Position numbers and translations under genes: made by a program
DNA from: Trypanosoma brucei gambiense DAL972
Lineage: Eukaryota; Euglenozoa; Kinetoplastea; Trypanosomatida; Trypanosomatidae
Direction: 5' to 3'
Length of the DNA stretch: 64,000 bases
Assembly: GCF_000210295.1 (NCBI RefSeq)
Contig: NC_026744.1
Span: forward strand, 1,550,001 to 1,614,000
Part shown: in pieces, positions 58,970 to 64,000 of the stretch
How positions within the stretch are numbered: the first letter of the stretch is position 1
Layout: each line of letters opens with the position of its first letter
Notes under the pieces: generated by a model
The model's input: the letters and a program-made list of their open reading frames with translations, nothing else
Databases searched by the model: none
Told to the model about the DNA's origin: nothing

Positions 58970-59284
58970 ATGACAGGGAGTAGAACTAGTAGGGAAGTTA
59001 ACCATTTAAGGGACAACGAAACGGTTTATCTGCCCCTTGATGGGTGCTTTTCCTTTTGTTCTCATGAGCAGCAGCTTTTATATCTCCATACGGAAATCAA
59101 AAGTGGCAGTGGAGACCAACGACAAGCTGAAAGGGGACACTACAGTGAACGCAAAGTTGCGTCGTTTCCTTCTTGCGAACATGTTTTTAAAAAAATCAAA
59201 CATATATCAATGTCATGCGCCGCATCTACGTATAATGAGTCGTCAGAATCTCTGTCTTACTCGCCTTCTCATCGGGTTGCATGA
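58970..59284 (+). CDS. Possible small gene, 104 aa
   Basis: Low-confidence ORF. A T-run at 58920-58938 is followed by AG at 58946-58947 and, 23 bases on, by ATG, a normal trypanosome gene start. The product (MTGSRTSREVNHLRDNETVY to the end) is polar, Ser/Glu/His-rich, without a recognised family. An overlapping frame at 59037-59345 (102 codons, Lys/Leu/Arg-rich) is equally open, so either or neither may be used, and a decayed gene is also possible. Numbering of the neighbours from memory leaves no slot for a gene here. Confidence 0.25.
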   Translation: MTGSRTSREVNHLRDNETVYLPLDGCFSFCSHEQQLLYLHTEIKSGSGDQRQAERGHYSERKVASFPSCEHVFKKIKHISMSCAASTYNESSESLSYSPSHRVA

Positions 59285-59437
59285 TGATTCTCACACTGCT
59301 TCTCGTTTAGTTTTAAATGACTACTTAACTATCGTCTGTCCATAATTTTTTTCTTTTGAATATGTTTGATTACTGAATTCTTTTCAATGCCTTACACCTT
59401 ATCTTTTTTATTCACCTCTCTTTTTCTTTCTTTCTTA

Positions 59438-59439
59438 AG
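59438..59439 (+). promoter_or_regulatory. Spliced-leader acceptor for Prp16 (predicted)
   Basis: An almost pure pyrimidine tract (about 59403-59435) ends TTAAG, with AG at 59438-59439, 52 bases before the ATG and no ATG between. It is one of the best acceptors in the window. Confidence 0.7.
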
Positions 59440-59490
59440 TGGCGTGCGGGCTTCAATCGCAAAAACTGTGGGACTCTTTGAGCCCTTGAG

Positions 59491-62400
59491 ATGCTTGACC
59501 GCCGGCGGCCACGTGATGAAAACGTCACCCCGAGTGACAACCCCGCATTTAAAGGCCTGTTGAGTATGAAGGCGTTGACCACATCAATAGAAACTGGCGG
59601 ATCCGCCGGTGATGACACGGAAGGTCGGATGACTGGAAATGAAAACGCAGAGTTTGCTTACGGTAGCGGGTTTTATCTTCAGGAGGAGTACCTTGAGCGT
59701 CTCCGGCGTCGTGGGCATAGACTCAATAACACGGAAACTGATAATTTTGGTGACGACGCAGACAACAACGATAGGAGTGAATTAAGTGGGAGCCGCAGAG
59801 ATAGGACACAGCGAGGGGAGGCATCTGACGTTGAGCTTATTATGGACCATAATCTTCAACCACGTTTTTTCCGCCTTGGGAATGACTTTCCGGCCGTTTC
59901 TGCGTCGTCCGTACTCGATGGGGAGGGTACAAATGAATCGATGTTGCCACTGAATGTTATCACTGCTCACGACACCGCAGGTGATATTATCATTCCTGTT
60001 GTAAGTTCAAGTTGCCGAATGGCGCAACAAGCTCAAAAGGGAAGCACTTCGTTAGCTGCTTTGAAGCGTCAGCAGGAGTCTGAGCGCGCTACGCGGGAGG
60101 CGATGGACACCAGTAAATCACAGCTGACGCGATTGCTTCAAAAGGGGGAATTTGGCCAAGAGGTTGAGGTTGTAGACCAGTCGCATAAGCCAAAGGGACT
60201 GGACAGTTGGTTGCTGGACTCCACGAGGGATACCGAAGAAGATCTGGAAGGCGAAGAAGAGATGCTGCGACGCAAAGTGCGAAGGGAGCGCATGCGGCTG
60301 GAAAATTCGTTGAACCCGTCTTCTGCTAACGGAGCGATGACTGCGGAAACAGCAGCAAAAGAGGAGGAGCGGGATGTTCGGGAGAGGAATTATTTGGATG
60401 TGCAGCGGAGGCGACAGGAAAAGTTGGACCGCGTGAGAGACGCTAAGGAGAAGTGGGAACGTTCAACAAATGATGCTGAGGTAAGCGGAGCACGGCGTAT
60501 TGCAATTCTTACAATACAACGTCAGCTTCCAATCTATCGATGCAAAGAGGAGCTGCTCAGATGCATCGGAGAGAATCCAGTTTCCATCGTAGTTGGCGAG
60601 ACCGGAAGCGGGAAGACCACGCAACTCGTACAATACCTGTACCAACGTGGCTATACTCGTGGTGGAGGAATTATTGGATGTACGCAACCGCGGAGACTTG
60701 CCGCCATAGGCGTTGCCCGTCGTGTAGCGGAGGAGATGGGTTGTGCGTTAGGTACTCGAGTGGGTTATGCTATCCATCTCGATGACAACACTTCTGAGGA
60801 CACTGAAGTGAAATTTATGACGGACGGTGTGCTTCTACGAGAGATTGTTCGTGATCCGAACGTGGATAAATATAGTGTGATAGTACTTGACGAGGCTCAT
60901 GAGCGGTCTGTTAACACGGACGTTTTGCTTGGTGTATTACAAGCGGCAGTCCGCCGTCGATCAGACCTGAAACTGGTAGTAACATCTGCCACGATGGATA
61001 TCTTGAAATTTTCAAAGTTCTTTGGTAATGCGCCGTGTTATGAGATACCTGGCCAATCGTACGAGGTGGATGTGCAGTACGCGACGGCCCCTATTGAAGA
61101 TTACGTGTCGGAGGCGGTTTTCCGCGTGTGCCAATTACACATCCAAATGCCACTGGAAGGAAAACATGACATATTAGTTTTTATGACGGGTCGTGATGAC
61201 GTGCTTGGAGTGTGTTCACTTATCCTTCGTCGTCTTCAAGAAATGGATCCAAAGTGGCTCGATTCTCTTCTGTTACTACCGTGTTTGTCGGAGGCAGTTG
61301 GCGCAACGGCAACCGGTGTTCTTGATCCTACACCCAGCGGAATGAGAAAGTGTGTTGTTGCAACCAATGTTGCAGAGACATCCTTGACCATTGATGGTAT
61401 ACGCTATGTTGTGGATTGTGGGTTCATGAAAACAAATGTATTCCGACCCAAACTCGGGATGAATACACTGCAGCGGTATCCCATCTCTCAGGCGCAAGCA
61501 AATCAACGAAAAGGTCGAGCGGGCCGAACGGCAGAAGGCATCTGCTATCGTTTATACACTGAAAGTCAGTTCAAACACGAAATGCTTCTTAGTAGCGTTC
61601 CCGAAATTCAGCGGAGCAGTATTGATAGCGTGGTGCTTCTTCTTAAAAGTATTGGTGTGTCACGCTTGATTGATTTTGATTTCATGGACCCACCCCCTGC
61701 CGCGAATATAAGACGCAGCATGTGGCAACTTTGGGTACTCGGGCTTCTGGATGATAACGGGAATATAACGGCAGACGGGAAGTGCGCTTTAGAATTTCCA
61801 CTTGCGCCGACACTTGCTAAAGTACTTCTAGAAAGTACGGTGCGCGAATGCTCGGTGGAGGCGGTGCGTGTGGTGTCGGTGATTTCAGCTGATCCCAAAG
61901 GACTTTTTGAGCTTCCAAAGGGTAGCGAAGAGGCCGCACGGCAGCACCACAGTCGGTTTCATGTGAATGACTCAGATCACCTTGCATTACTTAACGTCCT
62001 CACACATTTCATAGAAAACGGAAAGTCACGCCAGTGGGCAAGGGACCACTTTCTGCATCTTCCCACACTACTCCGTGCATGCGAAGTTCAACAACAATTA
62101 CTCGAACGTTTGCGTCAGTTGAAACGCCCTATTGTTTCGTGCGGCGCGAAGGGACTTGATCGAGTTCGTCAGTGCGTGGCCTCAGGTTTTTGTCTCCTTT
62201 CAGCACGACGGTCGAGTACAAACTGGAGTGCCTACCGCCCTATGCTTAACGCGGGGGTGACGTGTTACGTGCATCCGTCCTCTGCAGTGTATGCACGCGC
62301 GGAGATGCCACTTTATGTGGTTTACCACGACCTCCTTCTCACAACTCGAGAGTATCTTGTAATTGTAACTGCTGTGGAACCCGAGTGGTTGGTTGAGGCT

Positions 62401-62631
62401 TCTCGGGGTGTATTCATTGTGAAAGGATCACCGAAGGGCCTAGTGACCTCAGCGGCCACTCCTTCGGGTACCGCAGTGGTAGAGAACAGGAGCGTAACAG
62501 GTCGCGTGGTATCGGAAACCTTGCAGAATCCATCACCCATTCCACAAGGATTATCAGTCCCACGTCCTCCGGTTCATCAACCGAAATCAAAAGGGGGAAT
62601 GGTTCTTACAAGACGGCGAAACAACATCTGA
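59491..62631 (+). CDS. PRP16: Pre-mRNA splicing DEAH-box ATPase Prp16 (DHX38)
   Basis: 1046 residues. The N-terminal 330 are charged and disordered with a helical Arg/Glu stretch. The DEAH core has I GETGSGKTTQL (Lys375), Ia TQPRRLAAIGVARRV, II DEAH (467-470), III SATMD, IV/V ATNVAETSLTIDGIRYVVDC and VI QRKGRAGRTAEG, followed by the winged helix, ratchet and OB-fold (DPPPAANIRRSMWQLWVLGL; then NWSAYRPML). Region by region it parallels human DHX38 ([36 protein letters not shown]) more closely than Prp2, Prp22 or Prp43. Prp16 drives remodelling between the two transesterification steps. With only two or so cis-spliced genes in trypanosomes, its main work is presumably trans-splicing. The catalytic residues are intact. 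Confidence 0.9.
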   Translation: MLDRRRPRDENVTPSDNPAFKGLLSMKALTTSIETGGSAGDDTEGRMTGNENAEFAYGSGFYLQEEYLERLRRRGHRLNNTETDNFGDDADNNDRSELSGSRRDRTQRGEASDVELIMDHNLQPRFFRLGNDFPAVSASSVLDGEGTNESMLPLNVITAHDTAGDIIIPVVSSSCRMAQQAQKGSTSLAALKRQQESERATREAMDTSKSQLTRLLQKGEFGQEVEVVDQSHKPKGLDSWLLDSTRDTEEDLEGEEEMLRRKVRRERMRLENSLNPSSANGAMTAETAAKEEERDVRERNYLDVQRRRQEKLDRVRDAKEKWERSTNDAEVSGARRIAILTIQRQLPIYRCKEELLRCIGENPVSIVVGETGSGKTTQLVQYLYQRGYTRGGGIIGCTQPRRLAAIGVARRVAEEMGCALGTRVGYAIHLDDNTSEDTEVKFMTDGVLLREIVRDPNVDKYSVIVLDEAHERSVNTDVLLGVLQAAVRRRSDLKLVVTSATMDILKFSKFFGNAPCYEIPGQSYEVDVQYATAPIEDYVSEAVFRVCQLHIQMPLEGKHDILVFMTGRDDVLGVCSLILRRLQEMDPKWLDSLLLLPCLSEAVGATATGVLDPTPSGMRKCVVATNVAETSLTIDGIRYVVDCGFMKTNVFRPKLGMNTLQRYPISQAQANQRKGRAGRTAEGICYRLYTESQFKHEMLLSSVPEIQRSSIDSVVLLLKSIGVSRLIDFDFMDPPPAANIRRSMWQLWVLGLLDDNGNITADGKCALEFPLAPTLAKVLLESTVRECSVEAVRVVSVISADPKGLFELPKGSEEAARQHHSRFHVNDSDHLALLNVLTHFIENGKSRQWARDHFLHLPTLLRACEVQQQLLERLRQLKRPIVSCGAKGLDRVRQCVASGFCLLSARRSSTNWSAYRPMLNAGVTCYVHPSSAVYARAEMPLYVVYHDLLLTTREYLVIVTAVEPEWLVEASRGVFIVKGSPKGLVTSAATPSGTAVVENRSVTGRVVSETLQNPSPIPQGLSVPRPPVHQPKSKGGMVLTRRRNNI

Positions 62632-63199
62632 GTATGAAACTTATAATAGCGTAGGTGTTTTGAAGCGACATTGTAGGTTTTTTACAGGTTCTCACCTTCC
62701 TTCACCTCCTCAAAAGCTACGTCGTTAGTTTCGTATATCGATTTCATGCTTATTGGCGTTTTGGTGCAGCATGGGGAGGGAGCACAAAAGTAAGCGGCTC
62801 ACATAGTCGAGACGATCGGTGTTGTTTCTTCATATTTATTATCATTATCTCAGACAGTAAATCTACGTGTAAATCTGTATGTGGATATATTTGCCTAGCT
62901 CTTTTGTTACTACCCCTGTCTGCTTTTTTAAAATTTTTTGACGTGGTCTTTGCGGTAGGTAGGGGGGGGGATCTGACTTTGGCAGCGAGGGCAGTCGGAC
63001 ATAATCTCTTTTGTCGTGTTTGGTGACACGGTCGTGGAAGAGTTAACGTATCACCCCACAACCCACAGTCCCCACATAACACAAGTTTACCGCTTAATTT
63101 TTTAGCGGAAACTACTAGAAGTTTTTTCCATTATATTTCGTTAAGGTTGGTGAGTTTTTGCACGTTTCCTTTCATTCGTATTTTCCCGAGAAGTGTTCC
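62632..63199 (+). other. Intergenic
   Basis: 568 bases without a supportable gene. A pyrimidine-rich tract (about 63155-63187) ends in AG at 63189-63190, just nine bases before the next ATG; an alternative AG lies at 63143-63144. A G-run sits at 62961-62970. Confidence 0.55.
63189..63190 (+). promoter_or_regulatory. Spliced-leader acceptor close to the FOR1 start (predicted)
   Basis: AG after a T/C-rich tract gives a 5' UTR of only nine bases before ATG 63200. If the AG at 63144 is used instead, the UTR is 55 bases. Confidence 0.45.
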
Positions 63200-64000
63200 A
63201 TGCGTTTTTTCAGCGGGTGGTTTTCACCACGTAACGTGAGCCTCAAGCAAATAGCGGACTATCCTGTTTACATATGGCAGATTCCATGTGGTAAGACTTC
63301 TTTAGATAAAAATGGAAAACTTGTTGTGAGCGGTACATCGACAAAGGACATAAAAAACACAGGTGGGTACCTTGACAGTACACACAAGGAGTGTTGCATG
63401 GTTTTCAACTTCACACCGTTGTTGAAGGAACTTGAGGCTGCTTTTAAACACGGAGAAATACTAGACTACTCAAAGCAGACCATTGAGGATTTCACGTTAT
63501 TGATTGAGCTGTGTTCCACGATCGCAAAGTGGGCGCTCGCCGACCGCGGGAGGGCGGGCTACTGCGCCGTCCTTGTTTTTTTCGAGGAAAGTGACGCAGT
63601 TCACATTCCTAGCTATGCAGCTATGATTGCTACGTGCTTTTACATTTTTGCAGGTGGGCAGTCCTATTGGGGGAAATATACGCTAGATTATATGGAGAAG
63701 CAACTGGGTATTCCGCGTAGCAGGTATCACTTTCAATCACAAGAACACTATGCAAATTACTTCCAGTTGCTTCTAGACGTACCAGTGGTACCTAGCAACA
63801 AGCGGCGTAGGCTCGTCCGTGCTTCCTTGTATAACGCGGAAGCGATTAAAGATGCGAAACTGAGTCTCCTTGTGCAGTGTGAGGGTGAAGAATTTCTCAT
63901 AGACGATGCGAATGCCTGGGAGGTTGTGGATGATTCAGTCATTCATTTTGACGTGCCGTATCCGGTATGTATCTTTGGGGATTTTGCTGTAGTGCTGTTA
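63200..64000 (+). CDS. FOR1: PTEN-C2-like N-terminus, probable formin FOR1 (5' partial at right edge)
   Basis: 267 residues from the ATG at 63200 to the window edge with no stop. The segment aligns well with the PTEN phosphatase plus C2 unit: HKECCMVFNFTPLLKELEAA with the phosphatase beta core, HFQSQEHYANYFQLLL with PTEN's IPSQRRYVYYYSYLL, and VIHFDVPYPVCIFGDFAVVL with [20 protein letters not shown]. The HCxxGxxRT catalytic loop is absent; the matching region is FFEESDAVHIPSYAA. Such dead PTEN-C2 modules open class II plant formins and also tensin and auxilin. Gene counting from TIM reaches Tb927.11.5740, which I remember as FOR1, an essential formin needed for actin organisation and endocytosis in bloodstream cells. 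The formin FH2 domain would lie outside the window. Acceptor at 63190. Confidence 0.7.
   Translation, partial: MRFFSGWFSPRNVSLKQIADYPVYIWQIPCGKTSLDKNGKLVVSGTSTKDIKNTGGYLDSTHKECCMVFNFTPLLKELEAAFKHGEILDYSKQTIEDFTLLIELCSTIAKWALADRGRAGYCAVLVFFEESDAVHIPSYAAMIATCFYIFAGGQSYWGKYTLDYMEKQLGIPRSRYHFQSQEHYANYFQLLLDVPVVPSNKRRRLVRASLYNAEAIKDAKLSLLVQCEGEEFLIDDANAWEVVDDSVIHFDVPYPVCIFGDFAVVLL

Larger units (their letters stand above)
56846..59490 (+). other. Long gene-poor stretch, 2.6 kb
   Basis: The longest gene-free stretch in the window. It is AT-rich with many homopolymers (T-runs at 57451-57460, 57780-57790, 58030-58041 and 58171-58180; A-runs at 57888-57895) and a TA repeat at 58327-58342. A possible small gene at 58970-59284 is listed separately. 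The pyrimidine tract 59409-59437 with AG 59438-59439 is the Prp16 acceptor. No RNA gene, inverted repeat or transposon remnant was recognised, and no tRNA B-box was seen. Confidence 0.5.

Overview
This window is nuclear DNA from an African trypanosome, almost certainly Trypanosoma brucei (sensu lato). The clearest anchor is the glycosomal triosephosphate isomerase at 6028-6780, which I recognise as the T. brucei enzyme. The genome style agrees: every supportable gene is intronless and on the + strand, intergenic regions are a few hundred bases long, and nearly every start codon is preceded by a polypyrimidine tract and an AG that can accept the spliced leader. From memory, this gene order corresponds to chromosome 11 around Tb927.11.5490 to Tb927.11.5740. 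Counting genes in steps of ten from TIM (5520) lands on the IDs I remember for PolIE (5550), MCM5 (5570), ATOM14 (5600) and formin FOR1 (5740). No database could be consulted, so those IDs are recollections.

Layout. 0-10 kb: the 3' end of a DUF547 gene, a PPR-like protein that looks mitoribosomal, axonemal dynein light chain p28, TIM, an unrecognised 262-residue protein and a p24/emp24 cargo receptor. 10-24 kb: family A DNA polymerase PolIE, a PCID2/Thp1-like protein with a Pro/Gly/FG-like N-terminus, the replicative helicase subunit MCM5, a SAM-dependent methyltransferase and an APC4-like WD40 protein. 24-35 kb: ATOM14 (Tom22-like mitochondrial import receptor), a TBC-domain protein resembling TBC1D7, and three proteins I do not recognise (446-957 residues). 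35-47 kb: replication factor C large subunit, a locus split by a one-base frame change, MND1, outer-arm dynein LC1 and a SNF2 ATPase of the ATRX/RAD54-like type. 47-64 kb: a giant protein resembling TRAPPC10, a membrane DnaJ protein, a DMT-family transporter, a gene-poor 2.6 kb stretch, the spliceosomal helicase Prp16, and the first 267 residues of a PTEN-C2-like protein, probably the N-terminus of formin FOR1, cut by the right edge.

How the genes work together. They read as part of one polycistronic transcription unit with no strand switch, so neighbours share transcription rather than function. The several genome-maintenance genes (PolIE, MCM5, RFC1, MND1, SNF2) and two axonemal dynein light chains are probably chance neighbours. 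Individual regulation should lie in trans-splicing and UTRs. I found no tRNA, rRNA, CRISPR, transposon or VSG sequence, and no convincing new multi-gene system. The best leads are the frame-split gene at 38.3-39.5 kb, the nucleoporin-like extension on the PCID2-like protein, the TBC1D7-like protein, the short RFC1, the catalytically dead PTEN-like module at the right edge, and a small candidate gene in the 56.8-59.5 kb gap.
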